A DNA stretch of 64,000 bases from CAZMNY01 sp964567745 (GTDB lineage: Bacteria > Planctomycetota > Planctomycetia > Pirellulales > Pirellulaceae): NCBI GenBank assembly GCA_964567745.1, contig CAZMNY010000044.1, positions 9,392 through 73,391 on the forward strand. The letters are read 5' to 3'. Position 1 is the stretch's first letter. Each line of letters opens with the position of its first letter. Below are positions 50,887 to 58,589 of this stretch, in pieces. A program made the translations under genes and the position numbers. Under the pieces are notes generated by a model. That model saw only the letters and a program-made list of their open reading frames with translations, did not search any database and had not been told where the DNA came from.

Positions 50887-53139
50887 CTAGGGAACAACTT
50901 GGCGGACGAGGCGGCTCTCGGAATAGCCAAGTCGGATACTCTTGGCTCGAACGACTTCGCCTGGCTCGATCGAAAATGGACGGTGGTAAAGACGCCAATG
51001 CTTCGAGTCGCCGATGGCGTATGCGATCGACGCTCCATCGGTTTCGCAGGAGAGCGCGACACGCCGTCTATTCTCCAACCGGGAAACAGAAACGGCCGGC
51101 TGTGCTGTCTCGACCATCACGCCGCCCGGCCTCATCCGCTCCATCAAAATCGGCTCGGGCACCAATCCCAAATCTCCGACCGCATTCTGCCACTGCTCAA
51201 CCGCTTCCCTCATCTTGACGAGCGTGTCAGCGTGTTTCGGATCGCCGGCCAAATTTTGCGTTTCATGCGGATCCGCGACTACATCATACAATTCTTCAAC
51301 CGGTTTGTTTGGTTTCATAAACGCCGTCTCGGCGCCTCGCAGCGCGCCCTCGCGATGCAGTCTCCGCAAATCGACAAGCGTCGGCATGTGATCCATGTAA
51401 TCGATGTGCTGCGAATACGGCTTTTCGGGCTCGTAGTTGCGAATGTATTTGAAGCGTTCGTCGCGAGCGGCTCGCATCAAATCAAACGCCTCGTCCATTC
51501 GGTCGCGATGAAAGAAAAGATACTTCGGAGGAGATTCGGAACTTGGGCCGGCCATGATCCTGCCATGCATGTAGGACGGCGGATCGAGTCCAGCGATGGC
51601 AAGCGTCGTAGGCGACAAGTCCTGAGTTGAAACGAATTCGTCGACGACGCTCCCTGGCTCGAGTTCGCCTGGCCAACGAATGAGCATTGGGATATGAACG
51701 CCGGAATCGTAGACCCAACGTTTTCCGCGCGGCAATCCGCGCCCATGATCACTCCAGAAAACCACGACCGTATTGTCCGCCAGATTGTCTTCTTCGAGTC
51801 GAGCGAGAATCTGACCGACCTGCCGGTCCATCTCGGAAATATTGTCGTGATACCAGGCCCAGTCCTTGAGGGCTTCGGGGGTCTTGGGGTAGATCGGCGG
51901 AAGATGCTCGGCAGCTGCAGCGGGACTGTGCCGTTGAGCGGGCTCGAGTCCTTGAAGCAATTTGTCATGGACCTCTTCGCTATGACGTATTTGACTCTCG
52001 TGGGAGATGGTCAGATTGATAACCGAAAAAAATCGTTGACCAGGCGCGCGCGCTCTCCAGTCGTCGTGATTGTTTCCTTGTCGGTCCCAGGCCGTGATCG
52101 GAGGATCGAATTGATAATCCGTCTTGCTCTTGTTCGTGCAGAAATAACCAGCGGCACGCAAGTATTCCGGGAAGCACTTCACCTCCGGCGGCGGCACAAT
52201 CCGTGATCGCATGTGCTGAGAGCCGATCGAGATCGGGTACATGCCTGTGATCAGACCGGAACGCACGACGGCGCAGACACCAGCTGGGGTGAACGCGCGG
52301 GTGTAGCGTGCGCCTTGCGAGGCGAGCCGATCCAAGTGCGGCGTCAACGCGTAACGGTCTCCGTAACAGCCGAGATTGGCGCTGATGTCCTCGCAACTGA
52401 TCCACAAGATGTTCGGTCGGTCGACGATTGTGGGGCGTCGAGCTTCGGCAGGTCGCGGCTTGTTGGGTCGTCGAGACCAAACGCGCATCGAACCGCCTTT
52501 CTTGGGTCGTTTATGGTTTGCGAGCGAATCGTCCTGACTGATCTTGCGAATTGCGTTCGTGACCGCGCCCCGAACGTGGTAGTCGCCCCCTTGCGCGCTA
52601 TGTCTCGCCAGCGTCTTCTTGAGCCGCTCAATCGAGAGTTCGCCATCGGTTCCAAGCCGCCCTAAAAACTCTGCCGACGCACAAGCCGCGCCGCGTTCAC
52701 GGCTGGCTAAGCCTTCGAGTAGAGGCGCTATGTCTTTGCCGCGAGTCATCGAGTTGCCGCGGGAAAGGGCGTAGGAAACGGCAAGGCGCACTCCGGCGGA
52801 CGGATCGTCTTGCCGAGCGAGTAAGGCGACGCGCGAGGGTGCGTCGAGTTGATCCAAATCGCCAAGATGGCTGGCGGCCCAATATCGCACGGCGTCATCG
52901 CGATCGGCCAACATCGCCACAAACACGCTCGTCGCCGACTTGCCGAATAATCCGACCGACTTGGCCGCTCGAAGCCGAGTTGTCTGCGCAGGCGACTTGG
53001 TGTCCGCGCTCCATTGGTCAAGCGTTCTGCCAGCCACACGAACTCGAATCGGCTCCTGACCTACCGATGCCGAAACCTGCAGAAACGCCGCCAAGAAACC
53101 GGTAACCGCCAAGAGACTCATTGCCGCCATTCGACCCAT
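50887..53139 (-). CDS. Sulfatase with HEAT-repeat N-terminus and CHB_HEX_C-like C-terminus; atypical active-site motif
   Basis: 750 residues: signal peptide, HEAT-like helical repeats (about 50-205), sulfatase domain (about 240-655) and a beta-rich C-terminal domain (about 680-750, 'VALSCETDGASIAYAI..KHWRLYHRPFSIEPGEVVRAKSIR'). Sulfatase landmarks are 'RPNILWISCEDISANLGCYG', 'VVFWSDHGRGLPRGKRWVYDSGVHIPMLIRWPG' and 'YDVVADPHETQNLA'. The FGly position reads C289-A-V-V-R293; the usual motif is C/S-x-P/A-x-R, so the Pro/Ala is replaced by Val. Conversion to formylglycine is therefore uncertain. Followed on the same strand by an SMP-30 and a sialate esterase gene, suggesting action on sulfated polysaccharide. 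Confidence 0.87.
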   Translation of the reverse strand: MGRMAAMSLLAVTGFLAAFLQVSASVGQEPIRVRVAGRTLDQWSADTKSPAQTTRLRAAKSVGLFGKSATSVFVAMLADRDDAVRYWAASHLGDLDQLDAPSRVALLARQDDPSAGVRLAVSYALSRGNSMTRGKDIAPLLEGLASRERGAACASAEFLGRLGTDGELSIERLKKTLARHSAQGGDYHVRGAVTNAIRKISQDDSLANHKRPKKGGSMRVWSRRPNKPRPAEARRPTIVDRPNILWISCEDISANLGCYGDRYALTPHLDRLASQGARYTRAFTPAGVCAVVRSGLITGMYPISIGSQHMRSRIVPPPEVKCFPEYLRAAGYFCTNKSKTDYQFDPPITAWDRQGNNHDDWRARAPGQRFFSVINLTISHESQIRHSEEVHDKLLQGLEPAQRHSPAAAAEHLPPIYPKTPEALKDWAWYHDNISEMDRQVGQILARLEEDNLADNTVVVFWSDHGRGLPRGKRWVYDSGVHIPMLIRWPGELEPGSVVDEFVSTQDLSPTTLAIAGLDPPSYMHGRIMAGPSSESPPKYLFFHRDRMDEAFDLMRAARDERFKYIRNYEPEKPYSQHIDYMDHMPTLVDLRRLHREGALRGAETAFMKPNKPVEELYDVVADPHETQNLAGDPKHADTLVKMREAVEQWQNAVGDLGLVPEPILMERMRPGGVMVETAQPAVSVSRLENRRRVALSCETDGASIAYAIGDSKHWRLYHRPFSIEPGEVVRAKSIRLGYSESRLVRQVVP

Positions 53140-53204
53140 TCGACTTTACCCTTCTGCGTTATTCGCCGACGGCGATTCTTGGACTATCGCCAGCCGACGG
53201 TCAC

Positions 53205-54209
53205 CTAATTTGGCCACACTACTCGGCCAGCCACATTGGTCTTAATCCGCCACAACGTCTTCCCGCCGGTGATGTACAACGTCTTTCCATCGGCTCCGCC
53301 AAAACAACAATTGGTCACCATGTCTTCAGGGACCGGAATATGCCCGAGTCGCTTTCCACTTCGAGAGAAGACGTAGACGCCGGCGGGGTTATCCGTGTTC
53401 TGATTGACGTAAGTACGATTTGCTCCTCCGGTAACGTAGATGTTGTCTTCGACGTCGATACACATACCGTCGCCGCCACGGCCTTTGCCGAAGTCAAAGA
53501 ACTCTTTTCGCTTGCCAGTCGGAATTCCATCGCCGTCCAGAGCGAACGCAAAGACCTTTCGCACGGGTTTGATCGGATGATTGTCGACAACGAACAAGAC
53601 TCGATGGTCGCCGGAGAGCGCAATTCCGTTCGGCCTCGCAATTTGATCGGCGCCCAACACGCGGACCAGGTTCTTTCCGTCTGCGTCAACGCGATAAACG
53701 CCCTCGACATCAAGCTCCAAACCGGCGCGGTTGTCGCCGTAGTAAGGATCCGTAAAGTAGATTCGCCCCTTCTTGTCGATGCAAAGATCATTCGGGCTAT
53801 TGAACCGCTTGCCTTGATAACGATCGACGATGACAGTTCTCTTTTTAGTCGTCACATCAATGCTGACAATCCTTCGGCCTCCGAGTCCGCCGCGTTCGTT
53901 GCCTTCGCACGCGAGCAGGGCGCCGCTGGAATCGAACATCAATCCATTCGCGCGACCGCTGGGTCGAAGGAACACATCCGCTGACGCCGCACCCGCATTG
54001 AGACGCATGATGCGATTGTTTGCGATGTCGGTGAAGAAGACGCTTCCGTCGCGATGGTAGGCCGGCCCCTCGGTGAAAACCAACTCCGTAGCGGCCTCGA
54101 CCTGCTTCTCCGCGATTTGACTTGGAAGATCATCTGCGAGACTGAGGCGGCCAATGAAAAACAAAGAGCTCGCTCCGAGCAGCACGACAAGAACACGAAG
54201 GTCAAACAT
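53205..54209 (-). CDS. Secreted SMP-30/gluconolactonase-like protein
   Basis: 334 residues from ATG 54209. A signal peptide ends near SLA. The six-bladed propeller signatures 'FTEGPAYHRDGSVFFTDI', 'RANGLMFDSSGALLACEG', 'NSPNDLCIDKKGRIYFTDPYYG', 'RPNGIALSGDHRVLFVVDN' and 'GDGMCIDVEDNIYVTGG' carry the Glu/Asn/Asp residues that bind the divalent metal. Members hydrolyse aldonolactones or related esters. It lies between the sulfatase and the sialate esterase genes, in a likely polysaccharide-utilisation stretch. Confidence 0.87.
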   Translation of the reverse strand: MFDLRVLVVLLGASSLFFIGRLSLADDLPSQIAEKQVEAATELVFTEGPAYHRDGSVFFTDIANNRIMRLNAGAASADVFLRPSGRANGLMFDSSGALLACEGNERGGLGGRRIVSIDVTTKKRTVIVDRYQGKRFNSPNDLCIDKKGRIYFTDPYYGDNRAGLELDVEGVYRVDADGKNLVRVLGADQIARPNGIALSGDHRVLFVVDNHPIKPVRKVFAFALDGDGIPTGKRKEFFDFGKGRGGDGMCIDVEDNIYVTGGANRTYVNQNTDNPAGVYVFSRSGKRLGHIPVPEDMVTNCCFGGADGKTLYITGGKTLWRIKTNVAGRVVWPN

Positions 54210-54378
54210 CGTCAACTCCGAAATCACTGGTGACAGACAATGGGAAACATCGGCCGGCTTGTGAAACACCGCAACAACGATTGACAGTCACGAGCATTGT
54301 CAATCTCCTATCTCGAGTCGGGCGTTCACTCGCCACTTCTTCTTACGCCCAAAACTTCTAGTTCGAACACGACTCCGA

Positions 54379-55947
54379 CTAACGACTGTCGGCGGTAACC
54401 CCTTTCCAATCGTCGGAGCGCCCCGGAGTGGCAGGGAGTCCGGCCGAGTTGAAGAGGTTGCAGACAGGATTGTCCGCCCATGCGTACCGCACCGCGACAG
54501 GGTTCCCAACTTCGCTTGACGAGACTTCCACTTGTCCAGAACCCCTAATCGTCCCCTTGGCGGCATAGAACTTCTTGTCCTTGCCTGCAATCGTGAATCC
54601 GACCACGTCGCGCGTGTCAAACGTCTTCAACGTGCCGCCGACATGATCGAACGAGACGATGGCCTTGCCGTCTTCAAACTTGACGTCGCCCATTCTCGGA
54701 CTCTGATACGGAATCTCCACGCCGTATTCTCTCGCGAGCGCCCAACGCGAGAGCCGCTTGGCGACATCCTGCTTGTTCTTGGGGTGAATGTCTTTGCCTT
54801 CGCCGATGTCGATGATCACCGCCTCGCCAACGTTTTTGAGCCGATCCATCGTCATGGTCTGAGCTTCACGAAGTTCGGCCCAATCGCTCTCTGCGGGGCT
54901 CGCTTTCTCATCGCGAAAGTCGGCCAACTGCACGTAATAGAAGGGGAAATCACCTTGCCCCCAAACATCGCGCCAATTCTGAATCATCATCGGAAACAGA
55001 TCGCGATATTGGTACGCTCGCGATGCATTCGACTCGCCTTGATACCAAACCGCTCCGCGAATCGCGAAAGGCACAACCGGCATCAGGCGAGCGTTGAACA
55101 GATTCGCCGGACGGTGCTGGCCAGTCAGTTGATTTCGCGGCGCGCGCGGGCGACGGGGCGCGGGTTTGCCGGCCTTTCGCGCCGCAGCAGCTTTCACCTT
55201 CCAGGCAGCCAATTGAACTTGGTGCTTGGCCTGAAGCGCCTCCCAGTCAAACTCGCTCTCAGTCTTCTTCCACCGTTCCATCAACGGAGCGTAGAGTTCC
55301 TTGCCGTCAAACAAGTCGCGACGAACCCAGGCTTCACATGCCGATCCGCCCCACGCATTGTCGATCAGTCCGATGGGACAATCGAGCGTCTGATGAAGTT
55401 GCCGCCCGAAGAAATAACCGACCGCCGAGAACCCTTTTACGCTCTCCGGCAAACACTCAGTCCACTCACCGTCAAACGTCTCCAGTGGAGCCTGCGTGCC
55501 CTGAGTTCGAACTTGAATCAGGCGTATTTTTGGAAACTTGGCTGTCAGCGTTTCCAGGTCCGAGTCACGAGACGACTGCACCGTCCACTGCATGTTCGAC
55601 TGGCCGGAGCAGACCCACACTTCGCCGACCAGAACGTTGGTCAACGTGATTTGGTTCTTTCCAGCAATCACGACGGAGATCGGGTCGCCGGTCTTCAGAG
55701 GCGCCAACCGCACGATCCATTTGCCGTCAGACCCGGCCTTGGTCTTATGCTTCTGGCCGCGTTCTGGAATCGAGACTTCGACAGCCTCGCCCGGCTCAGC
55801 CCAGCCCCACAACGGCACCTTGGCGTCGCGTTGGAGAACCATGTTGTTGCCGATAATGGCCGGCAGTTTGACGCCGGCGCGCAACTGCGACAAAGAACAT
55901 CCTAGGACTGCAAATAGCGCGACGCCAAAGGAGACCATGGATCTCAT
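54379..55947 (-). CDS. Sialate O-acetylesterase family protein
   Basis: 522 residues from ATG 55947 (AAGGGTGAGA upstream). Signal peptide, then a beta-domain ('NNMVLQRDAKVPLWGWAEPGEAVEV'). The SGNH-type serine is in 'GEVWVCSGQSNMQWTV', with 'CPIGLIDNAWGGSACEAW', 'AVWYQGESNASRAYQYRDLFPMMIQNWR' (in parts) and the Asp/His region 'DIGEGKDIHPKNKQDVAKRLSRWAL'. It removes acetyl groups from sugars, not only sialic acids; in planctomycetes these enzymes mostly act on acetylated algal or plant polysaccharides. Same strand as the lactonase and sulfatase genes. Confidence 0.9.
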   Translation of the reverse strand: MRSMVSFGVALFAVLGCSLSQLRAGVKLPAIIGNNMVLQRDAKVPLWGWAEPGEAVEVSIPERGQKHKTKAGSDGKWIVRLAPLKTGDPISVVIAGKNQITLTNVLVGEVWVCSGQSNMQWTVQSSRDSDLETLTAKFPKIRLIQVRTQGTQAPLETFDGEWTECLPESVKGFSAVGYFFGRQLHQTLDCPIGLIDNAWGGSACEAWVRRDLFDGKELYAPLMERWKKTESEFDWEALQAKHQVQLAAWKVKAAAARKAGKPAPRRPRAPRNQLTGQHRPANLFNARLMPVVPFAIRGAVWYQGESNASRAYQYRDLFPMMIQNWRDVWGQGDFPFYYVQLADFRDEKASPAESDWAELREAQTMTMDRLKNVGEAVIIDIGEGKDIHPKNKQDVAKRLSRWALAREYGVEIPYQSPRMGDVKFEDGKAIVSFDHVGGTLKTFDTRDVVGFTIAGKDKKFYAAKGTIRGSGQVEVSSSEVGNPVAVRYAWADNPVCNLFNSAGLPATPGRSDDWKGVTADSR

Positions 55948-56201
55948 ATTCTCACCCTTGATAAGTAAATAGCTGTGTTGAGTTGTCCGCCGTGGCCAAA
56001 ATCGCGACGTCGGCTGTCCATGTTCGAGGTTGATAGACACGGCGTCAAGCTACGGTGGGCGTTAAACTATTCCGCCTGCGTAATTCGTACGGCCCGAATT
56101 CACAAACCTCCGGCCGATGCTCAAGCTGAAGCCGCAAAAACGACGATAGCCATACAAACCGCACATCCCGAATAACCACACACGCCTAGGGCGAGGTAGT
56201 C

Positions 56202-56636
56202 ATGTCACGCAAGTTGGTAACAGCCTTTTTTCCGATTGGCCTCGCCATGTTCAGCTTGGCCGGTCTCGCGAATGCGGATGAACCTCAAACTGCGAGTCCG
56301 GTTTCGACCATGAGACAAGCTCCGGCCGTGCGAGTCGCACGCTTGGTCGAACACTTGAACACACGTTCCGATTCCCGGCGTTCCTTCGTTCCCGTCTTTC
56401 GAGATGAGGCCGATTTCGTCAACTCGAACGCGACAGCGCCGCACCAGCAGGCTCACTTCTATACAAGTCGTTACGGCTACACACCGGACTGTCGTTGCGA
56501 CGACGCGGGTTTTGCTGACGGCCTCTGGGCAGGCTACTGCGAAACCAGGCGAACCTCCTGGTACTCCAATTGGCTGCTCAAACGATGGCGAGGCAACTGC
56601 GAGTGTTCCGACTGCTTTCCCAAATCGGACAAGTAA
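56202..56636 (+). CDS. Small Cys-rich secreted protein
   Basis: 144 residues from ATG 56202 (AGGGCGAGG upstream). Signal peptide ends near ANA. The C-terminal half has six Cys arranged as 'PDCRCDDAGFADG', 'GYCETRR' and 'GNCECSDCFPKSDK', suggesting disulfides or metal binding, with Trp/Tyr-rich sequence between them. No family recognised. Confidence 0.6.
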   Translation: MSRKLVTAFFPIGLAMFSLAGLANADEPQTASPVSTMRQAPAVRVARLVEHLNTRSDSRRSFVPVFRDEADFVNSNATAPHQQAHFYTSRYGYTPDCRCDDAGFADGLWAGYCETRRTSWYSNWLLKRWRGNCECSDCFPKSDK

Positions 56637-56716
56637 TCGGCCGCGCCGCATTGTGATGGGACAAGAATAGCCTCGGCGCTCAAACTGAGTTCTCCAGCCC
56701 GCGTCGAGCGCTCGCG

Positions 56717-58021
56717 TTATTCAGCGTTGACAGTCTCGCCTCGCAGAGCTCGAAGACGCCCTTCGGTGCGGAAGAAGATAAGGCCGTTGGCGACGGCGGG
56801 CGTCGCGTGAGTTGCTTGTCCCAGCGAGGTTCGTCCGAGTTCGTTATACTTCTCGCCTGCCTCGAGGACGACGGCCAAGCCATCGACGTCAACACCGACG
56901 AGACGGCCGCCGACGCAAATTGGCGAGGCAAAATAATTGCCGCCGATTCTCTTTTGCCAGAGACGTTTGCCTGTCTTCAGCTCGACACAAGTTACGATTC
57001 CAATATCGGCCCATAAGTAGAGCCGACCTTCGTAGGCAAGCGGAGTAGTGACGTGAGGCACCGCGCTGCGCGTCACCCGATAAAGCTCTTCGGGCTCCTT
57101 CAGATCCACGCTGGTGCCGCTTCGGCTCGCTGTCGAATCGCTATCGAATGCGACGACCAGCTTGTCGCCCGATCGAGCGCCGCTGCTGGCAATCAACACG
57201 CCTTGGCTCACGATCGGCGACCCGATCGCTCGCTGCGAGGCTCGCCCGAACGGGTCGGCCTTCCAAAGGACTTTGCCGCTGGCAAGATCGACGCCGATGA
57301 CACCTTCATAACAATGCGAAAAGACCACTTCGTCTCGGCCATTACGCGAGATCACGCAAGGCGTCGTGTAACAAGCTCGTTTGCCCTCGCGTTCGATTCG
57401 CCATAGCAGCTTGCCGCTACTGCAGTCGAAGGCGCCAAGGAAGCTTTCCGCCTTGTGGTCATTTGAGAGGAGCAACCGCCCTTTGTGAGTAACCAGCGAG
57501 ACCGCTGGGCCCTGTCCATGCTTGTATGCGCCGACTTTCTGGCGCCATTGCTCGTTGCCGTCATGCAACAAGGCGATGACATGACTCTCGTCAGCCGCTT
57601 GTAACAGAACGTAAACGTGGTCCTGGTCGACTGCCGGTGTGCTGCTGGCGAAGCTGTTGTTCTTGTGGGCCTTCTGCTTCGGAAGCGAATACGTCTTGCG
57701 CCAAAGCTCCTTGCCCGTCGCGATATCGAGAGCCAGGACATATCGCTCGCGTTGATCCTTGTCCGCCGAGGTGACGAAAAGTCGATCATCCCAGACCACT
57801 GGCGAAGAATGCCCGCGTCCTGGTATGTCGCTCGACCAGAGATAGTCCGCGTCATCCCATTCAGCTGGAATCCTGGTCGACTCGCTCACGCCCTCGCCAT
57901 TGGCGCCTCGAAATCGAGGCCAATTCGACTGGGCAAACGCTGTCGGCGAATTCGCCACAGCCAGGATAAGAAAAGCGACCAAAGAAACGCGGCAACCAAG
58001 CGGCATGGGAAACCGATTCAT
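56717..58021 (-). CDS. Secreted PQQ-like beta-propeller protein (paralogue 2)
   Basis: 434 residues from ATG 58021 (GGAGAGAG upstream; an ATG at 58051 overlaps the previous gene). Signal peptide to AFA, then the 'NWPRFRGANGEGVSES' entry motif and propeller blades ('LALDIATGKELWRKTYS', 'GAFDCSSGKLLWRIERE', 'IGVDLASGKVLWKADPF'). It is the third gene of an operon with an M1 peptidase and a DUF6702 protein, with overlapping or near-overlapping ends. Similar to the protein at 9.0-10.4 kb; redox or binding role unknown. Confidence 0.85.
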   Translation of the reverse strand: MNRFPMPLGCRVSLVAFLILAVANSPTAFAQSNWPRFRGANGEGVSESTRIPAEWDDADYLWSSDIPGRGHSSPVVWDDRLFVTSADKDQRERYVLALDIATGKELWRKTYSLPKQKAHKNNSFASSTPAVDQDHVYVLLQAADESHVIALLHDGNEQWRQKVGAYKHGQGPAVSLVTHKGRLLLSNDHKAESFLGAFDCSSGKLLWRIEREGKRACYTTPCVISRNGRDEVVFSHCYEGVIGVDLASGKVLWKADPFGRASQRAIGSPIVSQGVLIASSGARSGDKLVVAFDSDSTASRSGTSVDLKEPEELYRVTRSAVPHVTTPLAYEGRLYLWADIGIVTCVELKTGKRLWQKRIGGNYFASPICVGGRLVGVDVDGLAVVLEAGEKYNELGRTSLGQATHATPAVANGLIFFRTEGRLRALRGETVNAE

Positions 58022-58043
58022 TCTCTCTCCACAACGACGAATA

Positions 58044-58589
58044 TCAGTCATTAGCTTTCACGGTCAGAGCTAGTTCTCGCCGAGTTTTGCCCTGCGTAAA
58101 GTGAACTGTCTTCTTTGACGAGCCCGTTTTGAACATCAACGTGTTGACTTGATCTTTTTCGAGTTCAAGGAATAGGCGGTTTTCAAAAACGATCGAGCTT
58201 GGCGGGTTTCGCATTGGAAACTCGAAGTAAAGCCAGCCGTGGTGAATCTCCACTTCCATGCCGACCCATTTAAGCTTGAGTCGCTTTTCATCCTTGGTGT
58301 AGATAGCCAGCCGAGAATTGACGTAGTTCTTCACCTCGCGCTCGGCATTCGACTCGCCTTCTTTCAAGACAATTTTCTTTGCCGATTTACTCTGGCGTCG
58401 AATCCCTTTCTCCAAGTCCGCGACGTTCACTCGCACGGCGATCTCGAGCGATTTCGATTTCGCGTTCCACTCCGCTTCCGCGATAGTGACATGCGAAGGA
58501 TGCGCCGCCACTTCGCTGCAGAGCAAGCCGCCCATTACAAACAGCATCACCGCCAGGGTGTTCCGCAGACAGGTATTCGCAGGCGCCAT
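58044..58589 (-). CDS. DUF6702 family exported protein
   Basis: 181 residues. A signal peptide (to VAAH) is followed by 'HPSHVTIAEAEWNAKSKSLEIAVRVNVADLEKGIRR' in parts, the DUF6702 hallmark, and later 'VGMEVEIHHGWLYFEFP' and 'FLELEKDQVNTLMFK'. Such proteins often accompany M1 peptidases in bacteria. The start ATG overlaps the peptidase stop (TAATG), so the two are translationally coupled. Confidence 0.8.
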   Translation of the reverse strand: MAPANTCLRNTLAVMLFVMGGLLCSEVAAHPSHVTIAEAEWNAKSKSLEIAVRVNVADLEKGIRRQSKSAKKIVLKEGESNAEREVKNYVNSRLAIYTKDEKRLKLKWVGMEVEIHHGWLYFEFPMRNPPSSIVFENRLFLELEKDQVNTLMFKTGSSKKTVHFTQGKTRRELALTVKAND

